Shown piece after piece: positions 32,471 through 44,136 of a stretch of 64,000 nt of DNA. The notes under the pieces are model-generated. The model saw nothing but the letters and a program-made list of their open reading frames with translations, searched no databases and was not told where the DNA came from. This DNA comes from Acanthococcus lagerstroemiae (Eukaryota > Arthropoda > Insecta > Hemiptera > Eriococcidae). How positions within the stretch are numbered: position 1 is the first letter of the stretch; each line of letters starts with the position of its first letter. The stretch spans positions 22,276,499 through 22,340,498 of the forward strand of contig CM063107.1 in NCBI GenBank assembly GCA_031841125.1, in the 5' to 3' direction. Made by a program: the position numbers and the translations under genes.

Positions 32471-34575
32471 ATCATGACTTTTGTCTGTTTATCTGTCTGC
32501 TATGATCTCTCTGTTTATTTGTCTGTCTGTCGGTCTTCATCTATGTCTCTGCCAGGTGCGTATCTAGAAATTATTTTGTGGAGGGGTCATAAAAAATTTC
32601 GATTCTAAAATCCTGATTACGAGCCATGCGAGCGAAGATTTTTCAAATTGTTGACAAATTCAAGTGCCAAAAAGTACTTTTCTTGACATTTCAGGAGGGC
32701 ACGACCCCGTGTCTGGTCTCAGTCACTTTCATTCGTTCTGCCTATCTTCATATATTGTTCCTGACCTTGGGTTTCTCTGTGTTAATATTCATCGATCGAT
32801 CCCATACGTGAGAAGAAAATATGACAGCCCAGCTAGACTCCAACTAAAACTGAGACCTTTCGCTATATTCGAAGAATCGGAAACTAATGTGGGAATTCTT
32901 TGTTATTCTGCTGTACTCGGCTTTATAGCATCGCTCCAGCTTCATCCGTTTGAAAGAATGAGAATATGCGAGCTTCGTAACTTCCTCGGAAACTAAATTA
33001 CCGAGGAGTTTGAAGGTCGTGTTCGGAATCAGGGCAAAAAGTTTCATCTGGAACGGCGTGACCTTCATTACTATTACCTGTGAATGTGGATGCAACATTA
33101 TACTGGTATGAGAAACCAACGTCGAAGAATCTTTCATATCTTTCATTTTTCGGCATAAATCAAGATATCTTACATTGTATGTTATATGTATCTAGTTGGA
33201 AGCGTATGTTCTTAAAAAAAAAATTTTATATTCTTACAAAAAAGACCTTCGTAAAAATGGTTTTTAATAGATATTAAAGAGTTTATGTTTCTAATTACGA
33301 CGGATTGTCCATGAGATAAGATCAATAGTAAAGTTTATTTCTCTGTGAATTTCCCTTGCACTTTCAGTGCTGCGAAGAGTACCTATTACTTTAAATGGTG
33401 GACTTAAAAGGCGAAAGATATATACAACTTCCTGATAAATGGGCTAAACTTGGAAACTTGAAAAATAGAATAAAAAAGGTTTCCATTTCAATGAAAATAA
33501 ATTACTGGAATCGTAGAGAAAGTTTCACAATTAATGGCTAAAATGGTTGCTCCCGATGGGGAGTCACCTGGATCCGGAACGACATGTTGGGCCAAGAGGT
33601 TCATGCCTTGAGACACTCAGCTGAAAGGGGTGTCTGGAAAAGCCAAGAAAAAATGAAGTAAAGAAAGGAGAAGAACAGGCACAAAGAAGGGAAGAAAACT
33701 TGTCACATTTCTCAAATAAAAGATTAAAAATTTTTGTTGAGAACGAGAAAAGCTAATGAATAGTTTGGATCTGGCTCTGTGTTGAGTTCCTGGGTATAGT
33801 TGGATACTTGTTGGTCAATTTGAACCAGATTTCTCATTCGAACTTGATCATTTGAATGACTCTTGGTCGCAATTTACCGAATTTAATCTTTTATCGCTTT
33901 TGATCATGATTAGGGATGGAATTTTCAGGTCATAAAAAATCATGGTATATGCGCATAATTTATTCCTAGAAATCCGACAATGTGCCAAAGTATGTTCGAT
34001 AAAAAGGGGGAAATATGGATATCAAAATTCAGGGTTTTTGAAGGAGAACAATAATACGACAAAATCAAAACGAAAACTTCATTCATTTATTCGAAAAATG
34101 TAGAAATAAAAAACAATGTTTAAAACATATTATCTAATATTGTAAAATAAGCCACCAGATGATAACTCTAATTTGAAAATGATAAAAATACAATTAGGTC
34201 ACTTTGGAAGTACACTCCTCAATTGTACACAAAGTGTACATTTTTTCACAGTCGCCATCTAGAGGAATAATTGCAAATAAAAAAATCACAGAAAAAATAT
34301 CGATTTTTCTCCTCTTAAGTCAATCTTTCAATTCTTCTTGTCTTTGAAAAGTGAATTTTCGAGTATTTTGCGAAGAATGTCGTAAAAAATGGGAAAAAGG
34401 GTAAAATATGCTCAAAATATGTTGAAAAATGGGTAAAAACACTAAAAATATGTAAATTTATGCTTCTTACGAAAAATATGTACTTAAAAATATGCTCATA
34501 CCAATTGGGTGGGCTCATTTTACTCGGAATTGTATGATTCCAAAAGATATTGTAAATATTCCTACCGGCAATCAA

Positions 34576-34576
<1 letters not shown>
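32471..34576. other. no gene recognised
   Basis: Frames of about 100 codons occur on both strands at 32664-33146 but overlap one another and match nothing. The segment 33541-33650 (gatggggagtcacctggatc...) looks like a worn repeat. The rest is AT-rich. Confidence 0.4.

Positions 34577-34612
<36 letters not shown>
34577..34612 (+). repeat. 36-bp poly(A) tract
   Basis: An uninterrupted A-run follows 'aatcaac'. It could be a retrotransposon tail, but no element body was recognised upstream. It lies 35 bp before the left terminus of the family B copy. Confidence 0.95.
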
Positions 34613-34614
<2 letters not shown>

Positions 34615-34647
34615 ATAAAAATCCCATCCACAATCATGATGTATATG

Positions 34648-35413
34648 AGTCATTCTCCAGAAACTGAGAATATTAAGATGGCCGTTCTTTTTTCGGTAAA
34701 CCCAAATAAGTTTTTATATGGATTAGAGAATATTCAGCAAATTTACAGAGTAGGATCATCAAAATTTGGGGAGAGGGGCAATTTGTGTCCACGATAATAG
34801 ACATTTTGTTTATGGTGAAAACACTGATATCCACGACTATGCACAAAATTGTTTCAAGAATTTCCTTTTTCAGGGAAATGTTGGAAATTGTGCTATCAAA
34901 TGTGTCAATGACAGCGATCTGGTACCTCGATCGTATTCAGGGAATCGAAACTGTACCAGTATTGCCATTTGTTATGCTGAAAAGTGTATTAGGGATGTAT
35001 CTTTGCTCTTTGCACTAGTAAAAAATTAACCACGCCAATGGACTGAAAACTCTGGTAGCAGAACGTTATGTTATCTTTTCTGGAAATATGAAGTCACTGA
35101 CAGCAAAGTGACCTTCATAACATATACTTCCAATCTTTTTGAACAATAATGTCATTTTATTGGGGAAAAATATCCCCCCCCCCCAAAAAAAAAAACTGGT
35201 ATATTGAGACATGACAACATCCACGACGATGGACCCTCCGTCTCTATGCTTTTTCCTTTCAAAAGATGGTAACTGTCCGTTCTGATGAATTGGTTTGAGG
35301 GAATCTCATGTGGATGTTATTGTGAAATTCAAAAATAATCCCCCCCCCCCCCCCCCGAAAAAATCGAACAAAATTTGTTGTCACAAAACGTTCTTAGTTT
35401 CTGGAGAATGGCC
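34648..35413 (-). mobile_element. TIR-element family B, fullest copy
   Basis: The termini are cattctccagaaactgagaa (34650-34669) and its mirror ttcttagtttctggagaatg (35390-35409), about 20 bp with one mismatch. Total length is about 766 bp. The interior shares blocks with 22640-23345, 37996-38215 and 43536-43835. C-runs at 35175-35184 and 35341-35356 are probably later expansions. No transposase-like frame is present, so it is non-autonomous. Confidence 0.78.
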
Positions 35414-35830
35414 TATCTATCAATTTCTGTCGTACATTTTGTCTGCTTTACTCAGTTTCGGTTAGGTTCGATTATTTCTGATCAGAGTCGGCCACTGGGG
35501 ACAGATTTGTTACTCTTTTGATGTTTTTAGGCAAGTTTGGTCAGATTTGTAAAAATTTGCCCGTCACTGTCTTCTCATTTTTATTATTTTTTGTTTGGTT
35601 ACATTCGGTATTTAATGCCAGAATTTGGTTAGACTCGGTCGCTTTTGGATAATTTTGTCAAACTTGACTAAATTCTTAGGGTTTTTTTTGCGGTCATGTT
35701 TTGATATTGATTGTACTTGAATTTACGTTATTTTTCATCCCTTTTCGTTAATTGTAGTCAGCTTGGGTCATTTTTGTCATTCTTGATAATGTTTGTTTTA
35801 CATTCTTATTAATTCTTAGTTTCGTGACTA
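35414..35830 (+). repeat. degenerate TTTGGTCAG-type repeat
   Basis: Words such as ttcggttagg, tttggtcagatttg, ttggttagactcggtc and ttgactaaatt recur irregularly. The same style returns at 36640-36900 in the same orientation. Confidence 0.5.
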
Positions 35831-36639
35831 CTTTTTCGGGGAGGGGGAGGGGGACTTAGGGCAAAAGTAATTTTTTACTGCAAGCTCGTACTTTATACCG
35901 AGGGTGTAGCTGTGGGGAATATTTGGTTATAACCATCATCTATCAATTGCACAAAGAGAAGTCCTTCGCATAAATAACTTCCAAATTTTCAATTCGCTTT
36001 ACAGCAAGTAAAGTATCAATTTTCTGCTCTTATTCACAGGTAGTTAAACGTTGAATATTGACTTCTCTCGGCTCTTGCTCCCCCTCTGAGAAGTCTGTAT
36101 TCAGGAAGGTAAGAGCACAACAGTGGTGTAGTTTTTAATTGCCATCTAGGCCTTTTCCCTTAAATCCACCACTGGCTATCTTGCACCAATACAAAAAGTG
36201 GACTATTTGAATCCATATAATTTTCTGAATATCGTTTTATTTTATTTTTCTGGCTTCTGCACTGGGACTGGGTACATTATTTGAACATGAACACTTCATT
36301 CAGTAATTGTCTGTCAGAGTATTTTGCAGAAACTGAAAACAATATTTTTTTTGTTTATTCAAAAAACGCCGAAGGGGGCAAAAAATCTACTCAGGGGGCA
36401 ATGCCCCATTCTCCTCTCCCCTCGGTGCTTAATCAACGCCGGTGTTAACATACGAGCTGACTGGGCTATAGCTCAGAGCGCAAAATCTGAAGATGGCAAA
36501 GTTTGCGGCCCCAAAAAAAAACATTTGCGGACGGGAGACGTAAAAAAACAAGATGGCAAAAATATTACAACGCAGGGTAGCGAAGTACTTAAAACCGGCC
36601 CTGCGCTTGATTGTTTTTGATGTTTTTGATGCGTTCTGT
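35831..36639. other. no gene recognised between two similar repeat tracts
   Basis: The block contains short GC-rich phrases (ggggcaatgccccattctcc at 36390-36409) of transposon-interior character, but no termini or domains. It may be an insertion into one larger TTTGGTCAG-type tract. Confidence 0.4.
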
Positions 36640-36900
36640 TTGTATTCGATCGGGCATTTAGTTGAATATACCTAGTCAATTTAGTTGCCTTGGATCATAT
36701 TTGGCCTAGGTTTCTATTGGTTCTTTTTAGCCAGGTTTGGTCATTCGTAGTCAGATATAGTCAGTTTTGAACAGATTTGAACATTTTATGTCCATTTTGA
36801 TAAGAATCAGTCAAGTTTTGTTGTTTTTGATTATTCGGTCATTTCTTTTCATGTTTGATTCAGCTTGTTTCTGTTCGGTCTGGCTGTAGATGACCAATTT
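36640..36900 (+). repeat. degenerate TTTGGTCAG-type repeat, second block
   Basis: Contains ccaggtttggtcattcgtag, tagtcagttttgaacag and aatcagtcaagttttg, the same style as 35414-35830. Confidence 0.5.
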
Positions 36901-37995
36901 CATTTAAAAAATAGTCGTTTTTGGTACATTATTGCAGTCTATAATATGCCGAAGGAACCATGGTCTCAAGACGCGTGAAAAATGAGGCAAAAAATACTAA
37001 CTAAAAGAACGAGAGAAGAAATGTTTTCAAAAACGTTAACCTTTTCGTGGTGGAAGGGCTTCGTAATGATTGGTCCGACGCCCATTTCGTGCAAATCCGG
37101 CTCTCACCAGCCGTGGATTATCGCGTGGGCTCAGAAGGCCCATAGGTGGCAACGTCAGTCTTAATGTCTCATTGATGTAACCATCGCTAAGATAGTCATG
37201 CGATAAACATAAATCCGTATTTGTATACGCATTCATTATTTGCGGTCTTCATTATTTCTAAAACCTGCGAGTGTATTTAAGTAGACTGCCCAATGGCCAA
37301 GTTCTCTTTATTAGCATTGCGGTGTCACTCGACCGCTAACCGTGGTTATTGTTGACCCTCCTCTGAAATTCAAAAAACAAAAACAAACGGTCTCGTAATA
37401 TCTGGTGAAAAGAAAACACTCCATTTCGACACATGAAGAACTTCTGCGCGGTGTTGTAAAAGTACTAGAAGGCAAATGACACTACACACTGAATAATAAA
37501 GCCATGACTTGATTTTTCACATGCTATTCGATGAGAAGTATTTGGTACAGCTCGAATAGAGACGAATAGTTAGGACAATAATAATAATATTCGCGCATTC
37601 GCAACTTAAACGATTCATTAACATTGTACTCTGTATGATTGTTATTACAATAGGTATACCTTTTTATAAATGGTTAAATGATTAATGTTAACTTTTTACG
37701 TAATTACGAGTTATATTTTATTTCAACGTGTGTAACGCAGGAGTAGCTGAGTCATCGATTGTTTATCCGGTATATTCCTCGGCATAGAATACACACAGTT
37801 GCTTTATACATGAACAAATTACGCCATGTTCAGCATAGAAAGTTTACATATTAGCAGATCTGTACAATGAAAATATTCCTATAACTGAGAGCTTGATGTT
37901 TGACAATTTCGGAAAACCGAAGCTCCAATATTGATACAGATGTCGGCGACCGGCAGTTATAAAATTGATGCAAAATTCCGTTAGCATCGTGTATA
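36901..37995. other. single-copy-looking non-coding DNA
   Basis: Normal CpG, no homopolymer runs, and several homeodomain-like TAATTA/TTAATG words (37640-37720). No coding frame stands out. Possible intronic or regulatory DNA, by inference only. Confidence 0.35.
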
Positions 37996-38215
37996 TTGGG
38001 TCATTCTCTCGAAATTGAGAATATTTTCTTACTAGTCAATTTATAACTCCAACTTTAGTTCTATTTGGGGGGTCGGTTATTTTGGGTTACACAATAATAT
38101 CTATAACAAATTCCATCAATCCAAGTCATCAGATAGGACAATTAGGTACCATCCTTTGAATAGAAAAAGCATTAGGGGAGTGTCCATCGTCGCGGTTGTC
38201 TCAATACGTGTTGTA
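37996..38215 (+). mobile_element. family B copy, shortened
   Basis: Starts 'gtcattctctcgaaattgag' and includes 'attttgggttacacaata', 'tcaatccaagtcatcagata', 'ggacaattaggtaccatcc' and 'tccatcgtcgcggttgtctc', in the same order as 43536-43800 and as the minus strand of 35413-35195. Confidence 0.75.
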
Positions 38216-38334
38216 TAAAAAAAAATTCTAAGTTGTTTTTTTCGAATAAAGTAATATTATTATTCAGAACATTTGAAAGTATATGTTAAGAAGTTCTAGT
38301 TGCTGTCCGTGAGTCCACATTTTCACAAGAGATA

Positions 38335-38640
38335 GGGAATAGTTCTGCTATTAGAAGAATAAAATGGGGGTGGGCGAGACACATCTCTCGTCTCAGAGGC
38401 GACCGATGGACCTACAGGCTACAGGGTCACATTATAGCAACAGAGCTGGACAGCAAAAAAAAAAGTGGAAAACAAATGTTAAGATGGAAAGATGATGTTA
38501 ATAAATTTATAAAAAGTAATAAGTTCCAAAGGATAGTGAAGAATAAGAATGAATGGGACCGTCTATACAGGAAACTTTTGCCCGGCATGGGTCCGGGAAG
38601 GAGCGAGCCCCACTTTCGGTCCGCTAAATCACAATATAAT
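38335..38640 (+). mobile_element. LINE C-terminal fragment
   Basis: The frame reads AIRRIKWGWARHISRLRGDR (from about 38345), then KKSGKQMLRWKDDVNKFIKS, then NEWDRLYRKLLPGMGPGRSE. This is the LINE tail pattern: W-AGH-like, G-x-x-x-RW-DD, W-x-x-L. It is a 5'-truncated copy ending about 38640 without a clear A-tail. Confidence 0.85.
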
Positions 38641-39060
38641 TATATACTTACAAACCCCTATATAACGGTTTTTAGAACTGAATTGAACTTGGGAACAAAT
38701 AAATCTAAAAATTTTTTTGTGTGAAAAGATGTGAATTTTATCAATTTTTATTTTGAATGAACACATAATATGTAACAAAATTACTTCATAACATCGCTTA
38801 AATGACAACCTTGTTTCTAACAGTATTCTGAACCTACTTTTTGAAAATTTCCATCACTTTTTTAAGCATGGTGTTCTGACCTTCTTCGCAGGCCCCAGGG
38901 TTTTGTTTTATTGATATTCCCTTTTTCCCGAGTTTTTAACATATGCGGAAAAATTACTTCGGTGAGAACTGGTTAATGCGGCTGAATGGAAAAACGTGTT
39001 CAAAAAGCCTGATTCTTACAAACCAACTCAATTGCAAACACGCGGTATTCCATGCTCGAC
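38641..39060. other. no gene recognised
   Basis: AT-rich spacer between the LINE end and the satellite array. Confidence 0.45.
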
Positions 39061-40008
39061 TCACAACGAACTTTATAAACTAGATTGCCACCAACTGATA
39101 TCTCACTCCTCCCAGTCCATTTGTTTCACTACTACAGTAATTTGAAAGGCAATTGGATATCCAAAACTTGATAAACTTTACTGTCACCATCTGATATCTC
39201 GCTCTCCCCTCCATTTTTCTCACTGTTACAGTGATTTGAAAGACAACCCATTATCCAAAACTTGATAAACTCGACTCCCATCAGCTGATATCTCGCTCTC
39301 CCCTCCATTTGTCTCACTGCTGAGGTAATTTTAAAGACAACCCGTTATTCAAAACTTGATATACTTGACTGCCACCAGCTGATATCTCGCTCTCCCCCCC
39401 CCATTTATTTCACCACTACAGTGATTTGAAAGACAACCCGTTATCCAAAACTTGATAATTGATAAACTTGACTACCATCAGCTGATATCTCGCTCTTTCC
39501 TGTATTTGTCTCACTGCTGAAGTGATTTGAAAGACAACCCGTTATCCAAAACTTGATAAACTTGACTGCCACCACTGATATCTCGCTCTCCCCTCCATTT
39601 GTTTCACTACTACAGTGATTTGAAAGACAACCCGTTATCCAAAACTTGATAAACTCGACTACCATCAGCTGATATCTCGCTCTTCCTTCCATTTGTCTCA
39701 CTGTTGAAGTGATTTGAAAGACAACCCGTTATCCAAAACTTGATTAACTTGACTGCCACCAGCTGATATCTAGCTCTCCCCTCCATTTGACTCACTGTTA
39801 CAGAGATTTGAAAAACAACCCATTATCCAAAACTTGATAAACTCGACTGCCACCAGCTGATATCTCGCTCTCCCCTCCATTTGTTTCGCTACTGCAGCGA
39901 TTTGAATGACGACCGGATATCCAAAACTTGATAAACTTGACTGCCACCATTGGTATCTCACTTTCCCCTCCATTTGTTTCACTACTACAGTGATTTGAAA
40001 TACAATAG
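39061..40008. repeat. satellite array, ~94-bp unit, about ten copies
   Basis: The landmark tgatatct (or tggtatct) occurs at about 39096, 39192, 39286, 39380, 39483, 39576, 39670, 39764, 39859 and 39951. Spacing is 92-103 bp, mostly 94. Units share 'cttgataaact(t/c)gactgcc', 'accagctgatatctcgctct', 'cccctccatttgtttcacta' and 'cagtgatttgaaagacaacc'. Copies differ by scattered substitutions and small indels. The unit is not a multiple of three, so the repetitive minus-strand frames are artefacts. Confidence 0.95.
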
Positions 40009-41794
40009 GTTTCTGTGCTGCACCTTGTAGAATAAAATTTGTTAGATCTTTCTGAAAATTAGTACTACAACTGCAAAAAAGAAGAATTCAATATTTTAGT
40101 TCGCGCATCCACGCTGCACCACATCAAGCGCATTTCCATTTCAATCATTTGACTGAAAGATTAAAACGAAAAAAAAAAAATTAACGACCACACTCAATGT
40201 TGGCCGTGTAACTACACATGGAATTCGCAATCGAATTTCCTGAGCAAACTCATTCGCCTTCTGAACTTATTATAATACTAAAACATAACATAAGGGCAGG
40301 AGCCATCATCGAAGAAAAAGAAAAAAAAAAGAAATAGAAGTATTCTTTTTTTTTACTTATCATCAAACAAGATTCGAAATTTCGATATCTCGAAGTGAAG
40401 GAATCTTAGGCTCCACTCGATGAGATTACCTTCTTGCTTTGAAACAAGCCTCAGGTGTAATATGTGGTATGAAGCCTAGTAAAGGGTCAAGTCGGTTCTG
40501 GGTAGGAATAATATTCAATACCCGGACTCGGAACTAACGGTAAATCAGGAAGAAAACATTCGTACCTACTTAATCCCCAATTATTATTTACGTTGGGTTA
40601 TTGTTTCCGAGCTTTCCCCGTGTTCCCTGCAGGGTCATGAGAATGCAATAACTGAATAATCGCAGTAAAATATGATAAATCCGGGAAATGAAGTGTCTCT
40701 ATCACTCAATGCCGAAGTTATGGGAGAGTGGGTCTTGTAGTTGTGCGTCTGATTCGGAAACCACCAATTTTGGATTAATATCTACAATGAGTAGAAATGC
40801 AGTCAACAAGTAAGTATGGTAGGGCGTTTGAGAATAAAGGTGTCCGAATAAGGAAGTTTAACCTTGACTGTCATCAGTTGAAGCAATTTTCTGTGGCTAA
40901 TTGCACTCACATTCTACTTCCTCATATTCTTTTTTCTATTCCTCCAACGACGAATTAAAGTTACCCAAATGAATCCCGCAGAACGGGAGTAAGAAACTCC
41001 ATACAGAGCTCGAATATAGAACAGGTTAAGTACCACGTGAACGAGTTTGGAACATAAACACGAGGTTGAAAACGAAAGTACATTCAACACGTTACTGACC
41101 TACGATACCGTTTACAGTTCAGTAATCAAGACGCTCCGCCGCGTAGTCTGCCATAAGCCATTCACCGGTTATCCATAAAATAACTGGCTTGTTATCATGA
41201 ACGCGTTTATAAAACATGCATGTACGGAACTTTTTATTATTCAATCATTTTCATCGTTTACATTTCATATCATAGTCTCCACTTTTCGTCACAATTTTGA
41301 ACTGTTTTGTACTAGAAGTTGATGCTACCAGGATCACGGGGAGGGGGCGAGAATATTCTCTTGCTAAGGTAGGTGAAGGCATGTCGACAAACTAATGAAC
41401 ATCAGAAATCTTATAGACTAATTACTTCTTCAAAAATATTAATAAATTAATAAAATTGTCATTACCAAATGTGGAGATCTCAATGAAATAATTTATCATT
41501 TTTCATCAACTGTTGGATAGGGCTAATATAGTTCGCGAGATATAATTTTTAAAAGAAAGTGGACTTATGCACTTTTCGGATGGTCCGACTTAGTCCATCT
41601 ACGAATTCGACCATTTTCTAGAAATGTTTGTGAACAACACATTAAAGTTTCAGCTTTCTACCTTAATTACACCTTTAATAACAATAGAACAAAAATCGAG
41701 ATGAACAACAGAATAACCAAAGCATGGGCCAAATGCTGGCCGCCCCGTAATATCTTCACAAGACCCTTCACAAGCCATCATAAAAAGAATCGTT
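40009..41794. other. mostly single-copy-looking non-coding DNA
   Basis: Block 40400-41250 has normal CpG and no repeats. 40300-40345 is A-rich. No gene or RNA recognised. Confidence 0.4.
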
Positions 41795-42130
41795 TATCCC
41801 GATGCGCAGATTCTTGCCATCAGTTACCTAGGTAACTAAAGGGAGAACCAAGGGTAACTGAGGGTTGCAAATGGGTAGCTTTTCCACGGGTAATTAGAAG
41901 TTAACTAATCCCACCAGTTATCCAGGTAACTAAAGGAAAGCCAAGGGTAACAAACGGGCTTCTGGGTAATCTGAGGGTAACTGAGGGTTGTAAACGGGTT
42001 TACTCAGGTAACTAAAGGGGAACCAATATAGTAACTGACGGGTTTCTGGGTAATCTGAGGGTAACTGAGGGTCGCAAATGGGTAACTTTTCCGCGGGTAA
42101 CTAGAGGGTAACTAACTGCACATCGGGATA
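41795..42130. mobile_element. GGTAACT-rich TIR element, family D (copy 1)
   Basis: The ends are tatcccgatgcgca (41795-41808) and tgcacatcgggata (42117-42130), inverted and flanked by TA. The interior is built of repeated 'ggtaactaa', 'gagggtaactgagggt' and 'caaatgggta(a/g)ct' words in both orientations. A 142-bp copy with the same ends lies at 53368-53509. Confidence 0.82.
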
Positions 42131-42167
42131 ATATATGTGCTTGTGCATGTACATTATCTCTACACTA

Positions 42168-42284
42168 TACTGTCCCTCTGGTCACTGATGCGATATTCGA
42201 AAGGGTAGTTTCCAGGGCCAGGGGTGCGGGGTCCAGAGAGTCAATTTTGCGTATGTGCATCGCCATACGTTCCACCAATGCAAA
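42168..42284 (-). mobile_element. copy of the ~110-bp SINE-like repeat
   Basis: On the minus strand: 'ggtggaacgtatggcgatgc', 'gcacccctggccctggaaac', 'taccctttcgaatatcgcat' and 'cagtgaccagagggac'. Flanking tacactata (42157-42165) and tacactaca (42292-42300) are a likely, slightly diverged target-site duplication. Confidence 0.75.
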
Positions 42285-42349
42285 AAATTTTTACACTACA
42301 CTAAGTGTTTCAAACCTAACGTTAGAAAAAGAAAATCGAACCCTTTTAA

Positions 42350-42838
42350 AAATCACCCACCATTCAACGGAAAACTGCTTAGAATAAGACTGATAGATAA
42401 AATCAACCTAAACGGAATTTAAACAAAGTATCTCTTACTGGAAATATCGAAACGTATGTAAGGCGACAGAAATGCAGTTGAGGAGGATACGCGAGTAGAA
42501 TAAAAGAAGACTGATGAACCTACAGAACCTTTTTTTGGCACCCCCCTCTCCTATACATTAATAGAAAACTCGGTAAGCACCTCACCAAATGGGGCGACGA
42601 CTTTAATAAATTCCTAGGCAGAAACAACTTTCAAAAAATAACACCAAAAAGGTAAGATTGCGAGAGCCGTAGGAAAACCACTGCTCAGCATGGACCGGGG
42701 TACTGAGGGCTGTGCAATGGCTTGAAAAAATCTGATATTGTTGATTTTATCAACAGTATCTTGACTTTGAATTCAATTACTGCTTTCGGTATTATCAGAC
42801 TAGGTGGATAAAATAAAACAGAAATAAATAAATAAAGC
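42350..42838 (+). mobile_element. decayed LINE C-terminus with AATA-type tail
   Basis: Frame-shifted translation gives LRIRLIDKINLNG (42375-42415), GKHLTKWGDDFNKFLGRNNF (42570-42632), QKITPKR and TTAQHGPGY. This is the LINE tail pattern of K-W-DD-x-x-K. The end is an 'aataaataaataaag' tail (42823-42837), typical of RTE-like 3' ends. Many frameshifts are present. Confidence 0.75.
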
Positions 42839-43535
42839 TACTAGGATGGTATAAAAAAAGGCTTCTTTCAAAAGGTTACACTCCCGGGGATGTAAATTGT
42901 CCTAGTACATAAAAACGCGTCAGCCAAAATTTTTCTGAAATCAAAAAAACTTGAGGGGTCAACCGGTGGAGGTGAAGTTTAATATAGGACTGTCCATAAG
43001 AAAAATAACGAGTTGACTATAAAAATTCTTAAAAATCGAGTTTGATTTAAAAATGTGTGTTGAGTCCAGGAAATTGATCTCAATAGTGTACGAATTGAGC
43101 ACTAATTTCGAATTCCGCGAAAAAGTGTTTAAAGGTCAATGGCTTCCGTTTGATTTTTTGGGGGAAAGGGAACGTTAATGATTATGACTCATGGTACATG
43201 ATCAAATATATTAAGAAATGTTTAAAATATTGTTTATGTGGTGTTATGGTTTTATGGTGCAGACAATCCATTGTTGAGGTCATTTCCCTTCAAATCCCAT
43301 ACGAAAGGTTCCACGGGGTGAAAGGGCAGAACCTAAAATTGACCATGGTCTTAAATATATCGAATATAAGGTTTGCTAAGTCGACAATTACATTTCCGGG
43401 TCGTTTCGGACCTAAACCCCTCAGTTTCATCTGTCGTATAGATTGTTGGGTATCATCGAAGATAGAGATAGTTACAAGCTGCGAAAGGTGACGACGCGAC
43501 GTGCTTAGAGACAGCCTTGTTCCGAAAAATTATTT
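42839..43535. other. no gene recognised
   Basis: One 113-codon frame (43150-43491) matches nothing and is not convincingly protein-like. The part 42930-42995 weakly resembles 4010-4070. Confidence 0.4.
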
Positions 43536-43835
43536 TCCAGAAACTGAGAATATTTTGTTACCAACAAATTTTGAATCATAGTTGTGATTTTTTCATTTTA
43601 TTTCATTATGATTATTTTTCTGGTTCGGGAGGAGGTTATTTTGGGTTACACAACAACGTCCGCAATAAAATCCGCTAATCCAATTCATCAGAGAGGACAA
43701 TCACCATCTTTTTCGAATGGAAAAATCATAGCATAGGAAATTCATGAAGTTGTGTTGTCCGTGAACGTGATTATCAATGCTTTCGCCCTAGACAGGATAT
43801 CTGTCGTCGTGGACAAAAGTCGTCTCATCCCTGTC
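43536..43835 (+). mobile_element. family B copy
   Basis: Starts 'ttttccagaaactgagaata', then 'ttattttgggttacacaac', 'ctaatccaattcatcagaga', 'ggacaatcaccatctttttc' and 'tatctgtcgtcgtggac'. The right end is lost. Confidence 0.75.
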
Positions 43836-43913
43836 CCCCTCTATAAGTTTTGGTGCTCCTAATTTTCGCCTCGCATGCGATTATTCGACACTTCTGCCAT
43901 CTATAATTTGGCT

Positions 43914-44136
43914 TAGGAGTGGAAACAGTGAGATCTGGTTGGCCGAGTGGATAGCGCGTTTTGGTCTCAGAATCTGGAGGTCCTGGGTTTGAGCCCACGT
44001 AGCAACTCATCAGAATGAAGAGAGCTAAGACAGTCCTAACAGCCTCCCCGATGTCTCTGAAGTAATACTCGAAAGGGCGGATTCCAGGACTCGGATGGAG
44101 AGCAGATTAGAAAAAGAGATAGGAGTGGAAACAGTG
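43914..44136 (+). mobile_element. tRNA-headed SINE, family 1, with 17-bp target-site duplication
   Basis: taggagtggaaacagtg occurs exactly at 43914-43930 and 44120-44136 and brackets a 189-bp SINE (43931-44119). The head 'ggttggccgagtggatagcg' gives the A box. 'tgggtttgagccc' gives the B box. The body has 'ctaagacagtcctaacagcc' and 'aagggcggattccaggactc', and the tail is 'gcagattagaaaaagaga'. The exact duplication shows retrotransposition and a fairly recent insertion. Confidence 0.95.

Noticed and set aside
32664..33146. Overlapping ~100-codon frames on opposite strands
   Set aside because: They overlap each other, have no recognised motif, and lack splice or poly(A) support.
34492..34797. 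Frame with a long poly-lysine run
   Set aside because: Produced by the 36-bp poly(A) tract.
39132..39982. Minus-strand frames with ~31-residue repeats over 39.1-40.0 kb
   Set aside because: They follow the 94-bp satellite, whose unit is not a multiple of three, so the frame shifts between copies. Artefact of tandem DNA.
39061..40008. CRISPR array
   Set aside because: The whole 94-bp unit repeats with no unique spacers, no cas genes are present, and the context is eukaryotic.
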